Source: Ruixingdingia sedimenti (GTDB taxonomy: Bacteria; Pseudomonadota; Alphaproteobacteria; Rhodobacterales; Rhodobacteraceae). Taken from it: a DNA stretch of 64,000 bases. Every line of letters begins with the position of its first letter. Position 1 is the first letter of the stretch. The notes under the pieces are model-generated. The model worked only from the letters and a program-made list of their open reading frames with translations, was not told the origin of the DNA and made no database searches. The translations under genes were made by a program, and so were the position numbers. The stretch lies in NCBI RefSeq assembly GCF_031432425.1, contig NZ_JAVKPH010000015.1:1-64000 (forward strand), in the 5' to 3' direction. Positions 33,177 through 41,405 of this stretch are shown piece after piece.

Positions 33177-33916
33177 CACACTTCCCCCCCGGCGATGGCG
33201 ATCGCCTGCCCGTTGATGCCTTCGGCCCCCGCACCGCACAGATACAGCGCCGCCGCCGTCACCTCTGCCGGCCGCACCAGCCGGCCCTGCGGGTTCGTGG
33301 CGGTCAGCGCGGCCAGCGCGGCGGCGCGGTCCTTGCCGGTCTTGTCCATGATGTTCGCCACCGACCTTTCCGTCATCTCGGTATCCAGAAAGCCGGGGCA
33401 AAGAGCATTGACCGTCACCGGCTTTTTCGCCACCTCTAGCGCGAGGCTGCGCACCAGCCCCACCACCCCGTGCTTGGCCGCTGCATAGGGCGCGACATAG
33501 GCATAGCCCTTGAGCCCGGCGGTCGAGGCGACCGCGATCAGCCGCCCCCATCCGTCGAACTGGTTCAGCCCGGCGCGGAAGGTCAGAAACACGCCGGTCA
33601 GGTTCACCGCCAGCATCGCGTTCCACTGCGCAAGACCGACCCGCCCCATCGGCGCGCTTGCCGCCGCCCCGGCATTGGCGATCACCACATCGCAGCGCCC
33701 GGCAGCGGCGAACAGCGCCGCCACGCTGTCCTCATCCGTCACATCGGCCACTACCGGGCGGATACGGGGGGCAGAGGCCGCCACGGCCTCCAGCGGCGCG
33801 GCGCGGCGGCCCGCGATCACCACCTCGGCCCCGGCGCCGGCAAAGCCGCGCGCCAGATCGGCACCCACGCCGGTGCCGCCCCCGGTGATCAGAACCCGCC
33901 GCCCCGCCAAGGTCAT
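33176..33916 (-). CDS. SDR-family oxidoreductase of the aryl-CoA operon
   Basis: 246 aa short-chain dehydrogenase. Cofactor motif TGGGTGVG (11-18), NAG motif IANAGAAAS, catalytic Ser in VASTAGLKG and YxxxK as YAAAKHGVVG; the C-terminal GQAIAIAGGEV is classical. It begins inside the stop of the monooxygenase/reductase gene (ATGA) and ends in the start of marR (TGATG). It probably oxidises a 3-hydroxyacyl-CoA or alicyclic alcohol intermediate of the pathway. Confidence 0.9.
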   Translation of the reverse strand: MTLAGRRVLITGGGTGVGADLARGFAGAGAEVVIAGRRAAPLEAVAASAPRIRPVVADVTDEDSVAALFAAAGRCDVVIANAGAAASAPMGRVGLAQWNAMLAVNLTGVFLTFRAGLNQFDGWGRLIAVASTAGLKGYAYVAPYAAAKHGVVGLVRSLALEVAKKPVTVNALCPGFLDTEMTERSVANIMDKTGKDRAAALAALTATNPQGRLVRPAEVTAAALYLCGAGAEGINGQAIAIAGGEV

Positions 33917-36213
33917 ACCCGGAACGTCTCCTGCTGCTGTTGTGCCGCCTTCTGCTGTTGCAGGCGCAGCGCCTGATCGCGCCCGTTGAGGTAGGGCAGC
34001 GGCCAGTCCGTCGCCCTGTCCCCCATCGCAACGGCGGCATGCAAAGTCCAGTAGGGATCGGCCAGATGCGGCCGCGCAAGGCAGACCAGATCCGCCCGCC
34101 CCGCCATGAGGATCGAATTCACATGGTCGGTCTCATAGATGTTGCCCACCGCCATGGTGGCGATCCCGGCCTCGTTGCGGATGCGGTCGCTGAAAGGCGT
34201 CTGGAACATCCGGCCATAAACCGGCCGCGCATCGGTGCTGGTCTGGCCCGCCGACACGTCGATGATGTCGGCCCCGGCGGCGGTGAACATGCGCGCGATC
34301 TCCACCGCCTCGTCGGGGGTCACGCCCTCGTCGCCCACCCAGTCGTTGGCGCTGATCCGCACCGACATGGGCCTGTCCGCCGGCCAGACCGCGCGCATCG
34401 CCCGGAACACCTCCAACGGCCAGCGCATGCGGTTTTCGAGGCTGCCGCCATATTCATCGGTACGGGTGTTGGATTTCGGGCTGATGAAGCTCGACACCAG
34501 ATAGCCGTGGGCGGCATGCAGTTCGGCCATGTCGAACCCCGCCCGCGCGGCCATCCCGGTCGCCGCGACGAACTCCGCCGTCACCCGGTCCATATCGGCA
34601 CGGTCCATCGCCTTCGGCACCGCATTTCCGGGCGACCACGGGATGGCGCTGGCCGACATCAGCGGCCAGTTCCCCGCGGCCAGCGGCGCGTCCATCTCTT
34701 CCCACCCCAGTTGGGTGGACCCCTTGCGCCCCGAATGGCCGATCTGCATGCAGATCTTTGCACTCGTTTCGGCATGCACGAAATCCACCAGCCGCTTCCA
34801 CGCGGCCTCGTGTTCGGGCGCATAAAGGCCGGGGCAGCCGGGGGTGATGCGCCCCTCGGGCGACACGCAGGTCATTTCGGTGTAGACCAGCCCCGCCCCG
34901 CCCTTGGCGCGTTCGGCGTAATGGACGAAATGCCAGTCCGTCGGGCAGCCGTCGACGGCCTTGTACTGCGCCATGGGCGAAACGACGACGCGGTTCTTCA
35001 GCTCCATCCCCCGCAGGCGGAAGGGCGCGAACATCGGCGCCCGGCCGGGCTGGCCGCCGGCCTGTTCCTGAAACCAGTCCTCGGCTCCGCGCAGCCATTC
35101 GGGGTCGCGCAGGCGCAGGTTTTCATGGCTGATGCGCTGGCTGCGGGTCAGCAGCGAATAGGCGAACTGCGGCGGCGGCATGTCCAGATACCGCTCCACC
35201 TCCTCGAACCACTCAAGGCTGTTGCGCGCCGCCGATTGCAACCGCAGCACCTCGACCCGCCGCTCTTCCTGATAGCGTTCGAAGGCGGCTTCCAGCGTCG
35301 GTTCCGAATGCAGGTAATCCGCCAGCGCGATCGCGCTGTCGAAGGCCAGACGGCTGCCCGAACCGATGGAAAAATGCCCCGTCGCCGCCGCGTCGCCCAT
35401 CAGCACGACGTTTTCATGATACCACTTGCCGCAGATCACCCGCGGGAACTGCATCCACACCGCCGAGCCGCGCAGATGGGCGGCGTTGGACATCAAGTCG
35501 TGCCCGCCCAGATGCGCCGCGAATATCTTGCGGCAGGTCTCGACGATCTCTTCCTTCGTCATGTCCTTGAAGCCCCACCGGTCCCAGGTGTCGGGCAGGC
35601 ATTCCACGATGAAGGTCGCGGTCTGGTCGTCGAACTGGTAGACATGCGCCCAGACCCAGCCGTGTTCGGTCTTTTCGAAGATGAAGGTGAAGGCGTCGTC
35701 GAATTTCTGATGCGTGCCGAGCCAGATGAACTTGCACTTGCGGGTGTCGATGTCGGGCTGGAACACATCCTCGTATTCCTTGCGCACCAGCGAATTGATG
35801 CCGTCGCAGCCGATCACGACGTCATAGTCCCTGCGGTACTCCCCGGCCGAACGGAACTCGGTCTCGAACCGCATGTCCACGCCCAGTTCGCGCGCGCGTT
35901 CCTGCAACAGGACCAGCATCGCCTTGCGCCCGATCCCGGCAAAGCCATGCCCGCCCGATACCGTGCGCACCCCGTCGTGGACCACGGCGATATCGTCCCA
36001 ATAGGCGAAATGGCTGCGGATCGCGTCGGTGGATTTCGGGTCGTTCTGCTCCATCCGCCCCAGGGCGTCGTCCGACAGCACCACGCCCCAGCCGAAAGTG
36101 TCGTTGGCGCGGTTGCGTTCCAGCACCGTGATCTGATGCGCGGGGTCTCGGAGCTTCATCGAGATCGCGAAATACAGACCCGCAGGACCGCCGCCCAGAC
36201 ACAACACTTTCAT
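33913..36213 (-). CDS. abmA: 2-aminobenzoyl-CoA monooxygenase/reductase-type bifunctional flavoenzyme
   Basis: 766 aa fusion of two flavoproteins. Residues 1-390 form an FAD aromatic monooxygenase (GGGPAG at 7-12, the GD motif LMGDAAATGHF at 271-281). Residues about 392-735 form an old-yellow-enzyme reductase (SPMAQYKAVDG, ELHAAHGYLVSSFISPKSN, RTDEYGGSLENR). This order is that of 2-aminobenzoyl-CoA monooxygenase/reductase of Azoarcus evansii, which hydroxylates and reduces the ring to a non-aromatic ketone; salicylyl-CoA 5-hydroxylases look alike. The C-terminal tail is Gln-rich (LQQQKAAQQQQ). It is the first gene of the operon with a strong ribosome site (GGAGGTGTTCC). The neighbours RidA and aryl-CoA ligase support anthranilate. 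Confidence 0.9.
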   Translation of the reverse strand: MKVLCLGGGPAGLYFAISMKLRDPAHQITVLERNRANDTFGWGVVLSDDALGRMEQNDPKSTDAIRSHFAYWDDIAVVHDGVRTVSGGHGFAGIGRKAMLVLLQERARELGVDMRFETEFRSAGEYRRDYDVVIGCDGINSLVRKEYEDVFQPDIDTRKCKFIWLGTHQKFDDAFTFIFEKTEHGWVWAHVYQFDDQTATFIVECLPDTWDRWGFKDMTKEEIVETCRKIFAAHLGGHDLMSNAAHLRGSAVWMQFPRVICGKWYHENVVLMGDAAATGHFSIGSGSRLAFDSAIALADYLHSEPTLEAAFERYQEERRVEVLRLQSAARNSLEWFEEVERYLDMPPPQFAYSLLTRSQRISHENLRLRDPEWLRGAEDWFQEQAGGQPGRAPMFAPFRLRGMELKNRVVVSPMAQYKAVDGCPTDWHFVHYAERAKGGAGLVYTEMTCVSPEGRITPGCPGLYAPEHEAAWKRLVDFVHAETSAKICMQIGHSGRKGSTQLGWEEMDAPLAAGNWPLMSASAIPWSPGNAVPKAMDRADMDRVTAEFVAATGMAARAGFDMAELHAAHGYLVSSFISPKSNTRTDEYGGSLENRMRWPLEVFRAMRAVWPADRPMSVRISANDWVGDEGVTPDEAVEIARMFTAAGADIIDVSAGQTSTDARPVYGRMFQTPFSDRIRNEAGIATMAVGNIYETDHVNSILMAGRADLVCLARPHLADPYWTLHAAVAMGDRATDWPLPYLNGRDQALRLQQQKAAQQQQETFRV

Positions 36214-36262
36214 GGAACACCTCCGTTTCCCGGTGGGCGAACTCTGCCACCGCCCCCATGGT

Positions 36263-36278
36263 ATTTCAAGCTTGAAAT
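36263..36278. promoter_or_regulatory. 16-bp perfect palindrome, probable MarR operator
   Basis: ATTTCAAGCTTGAAAT is a perfect palindrome in an AT-rich spot 49 bp upstream of the abmA-type start and 57 bp upstream of the divergent acetyltransferase gene. Length and symmetry match MarR-family sites. The MarR encoded in the operon is the natural ligand, giving autorepression relieved by aryl-CoA. Confidence 0.65.
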
Positions 36279-36334
36279 TTATCGGCCGGAAGAAACCGCT
36301 TTCCTCGCGGCGCGGCCGGGCCTAGCCTCGGGCG

Positions 36335-36826
36335 ATGCAGATCCGCGACGAAACCGCACAGGACGCCGGGGCCATCGCCGCCCTGATCACCGAAGCCTTC
36401 CGCACCGCGCCCCATGCCAGCGGGACCGAGGCGCAGATCACCGCCGCCCTGCGCGGGGCGGGCGCGCTGATGCTGTCGCTGGTGGCAGAGGACGGCGGGA
36501 GGGTGCTCGGCCATGTCGCCGCCTCGCCCGCCCGGGTGGGCGGCGCGGGGGAATGGGCGCTGATCGGCCCGCTGGCGGTGCTGCCAGAGGCCCAGCACCG
36601 CGGCATCGGCAGCGCGCTGATGCAGGCGGCACTGGCCCGCCTGCGCCCCGAGGTGCGCGGGGTGGCGCTGGTGGGCGACCCGGACTTCTACACCCGCTTC
36701 GGCCTGCGCGCCTTCCCGCACCTCACCGCCCCCGGCGTGCCCGCGCAATACGTGCTGGCCCTGCCCTTCAACACGGCACCCCCACAAGGCGCGCTTTCCT
36801 GGCACCGGGCCTTCGACGCCCCCTGA
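36335..36826 (+). CDS. GNAT-family N-acetyltransferase
   Basis: 163 aa. The acetyl-CoA pyrophosphate loop appears as VLPEAQHRGIGSALMQAAL (Q/R-x-x-G-x-G/A), preceded by strand LIGPLAV; the C-terminal VALVGDPDFYTRFGLRAFPH is the usual YxRFGF-type segment of the YhbS-like group. The substrate is unknown. It is divergent from the 2-aminobenzoyl-CoA operon and shares its control region, though a functional link is not evident. IR8 follows. Confidence 0.88.
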   Translation: MQIRDETAQDAGAIAALITEAFRTAPHASGTEAQITAALRGAGALMLSLVAEDGGRVLGHVAASPARVGGAGEWALIGPLAVLPEAQHRGIGSALMQAALARLRPEVRGVALVGDPDFYTRFGLRAFPHLTAPGVPAQYVLALPFNTAPPQGALSWHRAFDAP

Positions 36827-36861
36827 CCCCCCGCCCGGCGTCCGGCCCGGTGGAAAGGGCA

Positions 36862-36972
36862 GGAGCCTCCGGCGGGGATATTTGGGGACAGAAAATGAAC
36901 AAGGCGGTGCTCTCGCCCGGCCTGTTTCATTTTCTGTCTCTAAATATCCCGGGGTCCGGGGCAGCGCCCCGG
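36862..36972. repeat. Mosaic inverted-repeat element IR8
   Basis: Follows the acetyltransferase gene. Left: GCCTCCGGCGGGGATATTTG, GGGACAGAAAATGAAC. Right: TTTCATTTTCTGTCTC, TAAATATCCC and the GGGGCAGCGCCCC hairpin shared with IR2 and IR3. The left outer part matches IR5 and the right ends of IR6 and IR9 (CCTCCGGCGGGGATATTT), showing that outer modules are interchangeable. Confidence 0.8.
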
Positions 36973-37051
36973 CACCGACGGCGCGGCCGGGCGCGGCGCT
37001 CGACAGGCCGGGGGCGCGGCTGTAGAGGGGGCGCGGGCACAGGGGGCGCGG

Positions 37052-38239
37052 GTGGCGGGAACGGGCAAGACGGCATTGGTGATCGGCGCAGGGCCGGCGG
37101 GGCTGATGGCGGCGGGGGCGCTGGCGCGCGCCGGGCTCGCCGTCACGGTCGCCGAGGCCAAGCCCTCGCCCGCGCGCAAGTTCCTGATGGCGGGCAAGTC
37201 CGGCCTGAACCTGACCAGGGACGAACCCCCGCCCGTCTTCACCGCCGCCTATGCCGAGGCCGCGGGCTGGCTCGCCCCGATGCTGGCGGAATTCGGCCCC
37301 GCGCAGGTGATGGACTGGGCGCGCGGCCTCGGGCAGCCGGTGTTCACCGGATCCTCGGGCCGGGTGTTTCCGGTGGCGATGAAGGGCTCGCCCCTGCTGC
37401 GGGCCTGGCTGGCGGAACTGGACGGGCTTGGCGTCGTGCTGCGGCGGCGCTGGCGGTGGGTGGGGCTGGAGGACGGGTTCCGCTTCGACACGCCCGAAGG
37501 CGCGCGGGTCCTGCACCCCGCCGTCACGGTGCTGGCGCTTGGCGGGGCCAGCTGGCCGCGGCTCGGGTCCGACGCCGCATGGGTGCCGATCCTGGCCGCG
37601 AAGGGGGTGCAGATCGCGCCCTTCCGCCCCGCCAACATGGGGTTCCGCATCGGCTGGTCCGCCCCGATGCAGCGCCATTTCGGCGCCGCGCTGAAAGGGA
37701 TCGCGCTGATGGCGGGGGACCGGCGGGTGCGGGGGGAATGCGTGATTTCGGCCCGCGGTCTGGAAGGCGGCGGCGTCTATGCCGTCTCGCGCGCGGTGCG
37801 CGAGGGCGCGGCGCTGACGATCGACCTGCTGCCCGACCTGCCCGCGGCAGAGGCCGCCGCGCGGCTGGCCCGGCGGGGGCGGGAAAGCCTTGCCAACCAC
37901 CTGCGCAAGGCGCTGCGGCTGGACCCCGCGAAGGTTGCGCTGGCGATGGAATTCGCCCGCCCCCTGCCCGCCGATCCTGCCGCCGCAGCGGCGGCCCTCA
38001 AGGCCCTGCCGATCCGCCATCAGGGTCCCCGCCCGCTGGAGGAGGCGATTTCCGCCGCCGGCGGCATCACCCGCGCGGCGCTGGACGACAACCTGCAACT
38101 GCGCGCCCTGCCCGGCGTCTTCGCCGCCGGCGAGATGCTGGACTGGGAGGCGCCCACCGGCGGCTATCTGCTGACCGCCTGCCTTGCCACCGGGCTGTGG
38201 GCGGGGCGGGCGGCGGCGGGGTATGCGGGGGGCGGTTAG
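37052..38239 (+). CDS. NAD(P)/FAD-dependent oxidoreductase, TIGR03862-like flavoprotein
   Basis: 395 aa. The N-terminal dinucleotide-binding motif VIGAGPAGLMAAGALARAG follows a GTG start with AGGGGGC ahead. The second half has the BaiN/HI0933-type signatures RKFLMAGKSGLNLT, GGASWPRLGSDA and the C-terminal FAAGEMLDWEAPTGGYLL. Members are widespread flavoproteins of unknown substrate; a Trp (WEAP) and the AGK-SG-LN loop mark the subgroup. It is transcribed alone, convergent with the acetate kinase fusion. Confidence 0.88.
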   Translation: MAGTGKTALVIGAGPAGLMAAGALARAGLAVTVAEAKPSPARKFLMAGKSGLNLTRDEPPPVFTAAYAEAAGWLAPMLAEFGPAQVMDWARGLGQPVFTGSSGRVFPVAMKGSPLLRAWLAELDGLGVVLRRRWRWVGLEDGFRFDTPEGARVLHPAVTVLALGGASWPRLGSDAAWVPILAAKGVQIAPFRPANMGFRIGWSAPMQRHFGAALKGIALMAGDRRVRGECVISARGLEGGGVYAVSRAVREGAALTIDLLPDLPAAEAAARLARRGRESLANHLRKALRLDPAKVALAMEFARPLPADPAAAAAALKALPIRHQGPRPLEEAISAAGGITRAALDDNLQLRALPGVFAAGEMLDWEAPTGGYLLTACLATGLWAGRAAAGYAGGG

Positions 38240-38281
38240 GGCGGATCGGCAGTCACATCCCGATTGGGCCGGGCGGGATCA

Positions 38282-38482
38282 GGAAACGCACTGCGTTTCC
38301 CCCGCCCGCGGCGCGGCGGTAACACTGAAAACGGAGATCGCAGGAGAAATGGGTAGGCCGGCGCCTGCCCCGGCGGGCGAGTAGCGCCCGCCATGGGCGG
38401 GGCGGGCGCTGGCCGGGCGCTTGGGGCCCCCGGCCGGGGCAGCGGAACCGGCATCGCGATGGCGAAGGCACGCGCCTTCGCC
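38282..38482. other. Hairpin-rich intergenic region, unlike the IR family
   Basis: Between the convergent flavoprotein and ackA-pduL genes. Perfect stem-loops: GGAAACGC-act-GCGTTTCC (38282-38300) and GGCGAAGGC-acgc-GCCTTCGCC (38461-38482). GC hairpins around GCGCCCGCC/GGGCGGGC and CCCCGGCC/GGGCCCCC lie between them (about 38385-38440). No coding signal is seen. At least the outer two could be the terminators of the two genes; the middle resembles another intergenic repeat. Confidence 0.6.
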
Positions 38483-38514
38483 AGACAGAGCGGAGGGAGC
38501 GAGGTCGACCTGAC

Positions 38515-40299
38515 CTACCGGCAGAGCCCCGGCCCCACCAGCGCGCCGTCCGCCCCGGCGACGATGCCGCCGGCGTTCGCCTCGTCGGTGTCGATATGCA
38601 TTTCGGTGAAGGCATCCTTCTGGATGCGCACGACGGTATGGGCGAAGGTGATGCCGCGGCCGGTGCCGGCGACCTCGACCTCCACCTCCTGCCCGTCGGT
38701 CAGACCCCACCGGGCGGCATCGTCGGGGTGCATGTGGATGTGGCGCGCGGCAATGATCAGGCCGTCGGTTTCCACCTGCCCCGCCGGGCCGACCAGCCGC
38801 ACCCTGGGCGTGCCGTCCAGATCGCCCGACAGGCGCACCGGCGCGTCGATGCCCAGAACGAAGGTGTCCGTCCGGCTGACCTCGATCTGCGTGCGCCCGC
38901 GCGTGGGGCCCAGAACGCGCACATTCTCGAACCGGCCCTTCGGCCCCTCGACCGTCACCTTCTGATGCGCGCCGAAATTGCCCGGCTGGCGCAGCGGGAA
39001 TTCCGCCGTCAGCGTGGCGCCGGGGCCGAACAGCGCCTCGACATGCGCCTGGGACAGGTGCACATGCCGGGCCGACACCGCCACCGGCACCGTCAGCGCC
39101 ACCCGCACGGGCTGCGCCATCGCCTGCGCCACCTCGCGGGCGATCTGCAACTGTTCGGCCGTCTCGGTCACGATCACCCGCACCCGTGCGCCCCATGCCT
39201 GCAATTCGGGTGCCGCGCGGTCGGCCAGATCCACCCGCGCGTTGCGGTCGTGGTCGAGCGTCACACCCATGAATTCCAGCCCGTCGCAGATCCGCCGGCG
39301 CATCGAGGCCGAATTCTCGCCTATGCCGCCGGTGAACACGATGGCGTCCACGCCCCCCATCGCCGCGGCATAGGCGCCGATATATTTGCGCGCGCGATAG
39401 GCATAGATCTCTATCGCCAGTTGCGCCGCCGCATCGCCCGCCGCCGCGCGGTCTTCGGCATCGCGCATGTCGGGGCTGCCGGTCAGCGCCTTGAGGCCGG
39501 AGTCGTTGTAAAGCGCCGCCTCGATCTGCGGGATCGACAGCCCCAGTTCGCGCGACAGATACCCGAAGGCCCCCGGGTCCACATCGCCCGACCGCGTACC
39601 CATCACCAGCCCTTCCAGCGGCGTCAGGCCCATCGAACTGTCCATGCTGCGCCCGCGGTTGATAGCGCAGACCGAGGCCCCGTTGCCCAGATGGCAGGAA
39701 ATCACCTGAAGCCGGTCGAGCGGCTGGCCGATCACCTCTGCCGCCCGCAGCGCCACGTATTTATGCGAGGTGCCGTGGAAGCCGAACCGCCGCAGCCCCG
39801 CCTGCCGCCAGACCTCGGGCACCGCATAGGTGGTGGCGAAGGCCGGGTTGGTCAGGTGGAAGGAGGTATCGAATACGCCATATTGCGGCACCTCGGGCCA
39901 TGTCGCGCGCGCCAGCGCCACGGCGGCCAGGTTCGCGGGGTTGTGCAGGGGCGCAAGCGGGGTCAGCGCCTCGATTTCCGGCAGGGTGGTGTCGTCCAGA
40001 GGCGCGGGCGCGGCGAAACCCGCGCCGCCATGCGCGATGCGGTGGCCCACCGCGTCGATCCAGTCGAAGCCCTGTTCGGCCAGAAACCCCGGCACCGCCG
40101 CGATGGCCGCGCCCAGATCGGCCAGCGGCACCCGCCCCTGCCCGCCCCGCCCGTCATCGGTGGACCAGCGCAGGTCGCAGCCGCCGTCGCGGAAACGGTC
40201 GTAGCCGGCCTTGAGCAGATGACGCTCCGCCCCGTTCCCGGTATCGAACAGGCCGAACTTGAGGCTGGAACTGCCCGCGTTGAACACCAGTATGCGCAT
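38515..40299 (-). CDS. Acetate kinase-phosphotransacylase (AckA-PduL) fusion protein
   Basis: 594 aa in one uninterrupted frame. Residues 1 to about 395 are a full acetate/propionate kinase: NAGSSSLKF with Asn7, HRIAHGG (Arg87), VFDTSFH (Asp144), GFHGTSHK, HLGNGAS, GTRSGDVDPG and FTGGIGENS. Residues about 398-594 are a full PduL phosphotransacylase: VAVSARHVHLS with zinc His412 and His414, ENVRVLGP, SRTDTF, AARHIHM with His520 and His522, and EMHIDTDEANAG. PduL converts acetyl-CoA and phosphate to acetyl phosphate, and AckA makes acetate and ATP from it (or the reverse). The fusion carries both steps, so it may channel acetyl phosphate. There is no encapsulation peptide and no microcompartment gene nearby. 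It is transcribed alone. Confidence 0.93.
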   Translation of the reverse strand: MRILVFNAGSSSLKFGLFDTGNGAERHLLKAGYDRFRDGGCDLRWSTDDGRGGQGRVPLADLGAAIAAVPGFLAEQGFDWIDAVGHRIAHGGAGFAAPAPLDDTTLPEIEALTPLAPLHNPANLAAVALARATWPEVPQYGVFDTSFHLTNPAFATTYAVPEVWRQAGLRRFGFHGTSHKYVALRAAEVIGQPLDRLQVISCHLGNGASVCAINRGRSMDSSMGLTPLEGLVMGTRSGDVDPGAFGYLSRELGLSIPQIEAALYNDSGLKALTGSPDMRDAEDRAAAGDAAAQLAIEIYAYRARKYIGAYAAAMGGVDAIVFTGGIGENSASMRRRICDGLEFMGVTLDHDRNARVDLADRAAPELQAWGARVRVIVTETAEQLQIAREVAQAMAQPVRVALTVPVAVSARHVHLSQAHVEALFGPGATLTAEFPLRQPGNFGAHQKVTVEGPKGRFENVRVLGPTRGRTQIEVSRTDTFVLGIDAPVRLSGDLDGTPRVRLVGPAGQVETDGLIIAARHIHMHPDDAARWGLTDGQEVEVEVAGTGRGITFAHTVVRIQKDAFTEMHIDTDEANAGGIVAGADGALVGPGLCR

Positions 40300-40376
40300 G
40301 CGATCCTCCGGTCAGGTGGGCGCCATCCTGCCCGGAACCGGGGGCCGGGGAAAGTATGCTGCGGCGCAATATCGCG

Positions 40377-40910
40377 TCAGCGCGACACCAGCCGGCGGAA
40401 CCAGCCCTTCTTCGGGGTGTCGTCCCCCGCCGCGCCTTCCTCTGCCGCCTCGGGGGCGGGGTCGTCCTCGGGGCCCTCGACGGCATCCTGGAAACGGGCG
40501 AAGAAATCGTCCGCCATCTTGCGGGCGAAACCGTCGATCACCCGGCTGCCGAGCTGCGCCAGCTTGCCGCCCACGTTCGCCTCTACCGTATAGCCCAGAA
40601 GGGTGCCCCGGTCCGAAGGCGCCAGCGTCACCTTTGCCGCCCCCTTGGCAAAGCCCGCGGCGCCCCCCTTGCCCTCGCCGGTGATGGTGCAGCTTTCGCC
40701 CGGCACGATGTCGGACAGGGTGACGACCCCGGTGAAGCGCGCCTTGACCGGGCCGACCTTCTGGACCACCACGGCCTCGAACCCGGCCTCGGGGCTGCCG
40801 GTCATGCTTTCGCAGCCGGGCACGCAGGCGGCAAGGACCTGCGGGTCGAACAGCGCCGCCCAGACGGTTTCGGGCGGCGCGGCGATGTCGCGCTGATCGG
40901 CAAGCTGCAT
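40377..40910 (-). CDS. CoxG-like SRPBCC-family protein
   Basis: 177 aa. The SRPBCC/START-like fold of the carbon monoxide dehydrogenase G family covers about residues 1-145 (ADQRDIAAPPETVWAALFDP, ACVPGCESM, FTGVVTLSDIVPGESC, GKLAQLGSRVIDGFARKMADDFF). An acidic linker follows and a basic end KKGWFRRLVSR. CoxG anchors CO dehydrogenase to the membrane in carboxydotrophs; the basic tail could bind membrane here too. No coxSML or other molybdenum hydroxylase genes are near, so it is an orphan member. The ribosome site is GGAGGATCCC. Confidence 0.85.
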   Translation of the reverse strand: MQLADQRDIAAPPETVWAALFDPQVLAACVPGCESMTGSPEAGFEAVVVQKVGPVKARFTGVVTLSDIVPGESCTITGEGKGGAAGFAKGAAKVTLAPSDRGTLLGYTVEANVGGKLAQLGSRVIDGFARKMADDFFARFQDAVEGPEDDPAPEAAEEGAAGDDTPKKGWFRRLVSR

Positions 40911-40970
40911 GGGATCCTCCGCTGGTTTCGGCCCATCATAGGCGCTTTTCGCCGCGCGGCAATTTCGTCG

Positions 40971-41405
40971 TCAGGGCCGTGGGACAAGCGGCAGAACCAT
41001 GTCGCGGTGCGGAATCCCGGCGTCGAGGTATTCCGGCCCCTCGGCCACGAAGCCGAGCGCGGCATAGAACCCCACCGCATGCGTCTGCGCGCCAAGCCGC
41101 ACCCGGGTAATGCCGGGGCGCGCGGCGCATTCCGCCACCGCCGCCCGCATCAGCGCCACGCCGATCCCCTTGCCGCGCCAGTCCGCCAGCACGCAGACCC
41201 GGCCGACCTTGGCGGTATCGCCCGCCAGCATCACCCGCGCCGTCCCCACCGGGCGGCCATCCATCCGCGCCAGCAGATGCAGCGCCGCGCCATCGCGGCC
41301 GTCGATCTCTTCGGCCTCGGGGACGCCCTGTTCCTCGATGAACACCTGTCGGCGCAGGGCGTGGCAGGTGGCAAGGTCGTCGGTGGGCGCGACCTCTGCC
41401 CTCAT
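40971..41405 (-). CDS. ElaA-like GNAT N-acetyltransferase
   Basis: 144 aa. The CoA-binding loop is VCVLADWRGKGIGVALMRAA, preceded by LRRQVFIEEQGVPEAEEIDG, the signature of ElaA-type acetyltransferases, and followed by LGAQTHAVGFYAALGFVAEG. The substrate is unknown. Its start overlaps the dapE stop by 4 bp, so the two are co-translated; this pairing has no obvious metabolic reason. Confidence 0.9.
   Translation of the reverse strand: MRAEVAPTDDLATCHALRRQVFIEEQGVPEAEEIDGRDGAALHLLARMDGRPVGTARVMLAGDTAKVGRVCVLADWRGKGIGVALMRAAVAECAARPGITRVRLGAQTHAVGFYAALGFVAEGPEYLDAGIPHRDMVLPLVPRP

Noticed and set aside
33940..38322. A 1460-codon open frame on the plus strand
   Set aside because: It runs antisense across the well-supported SDR and monooxygenase/reductase genes and through an acetyltransferase and a repeat. 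Its composition (His, Arg, Pro-rich) is that of a shadow frame in GC-rich DNA.
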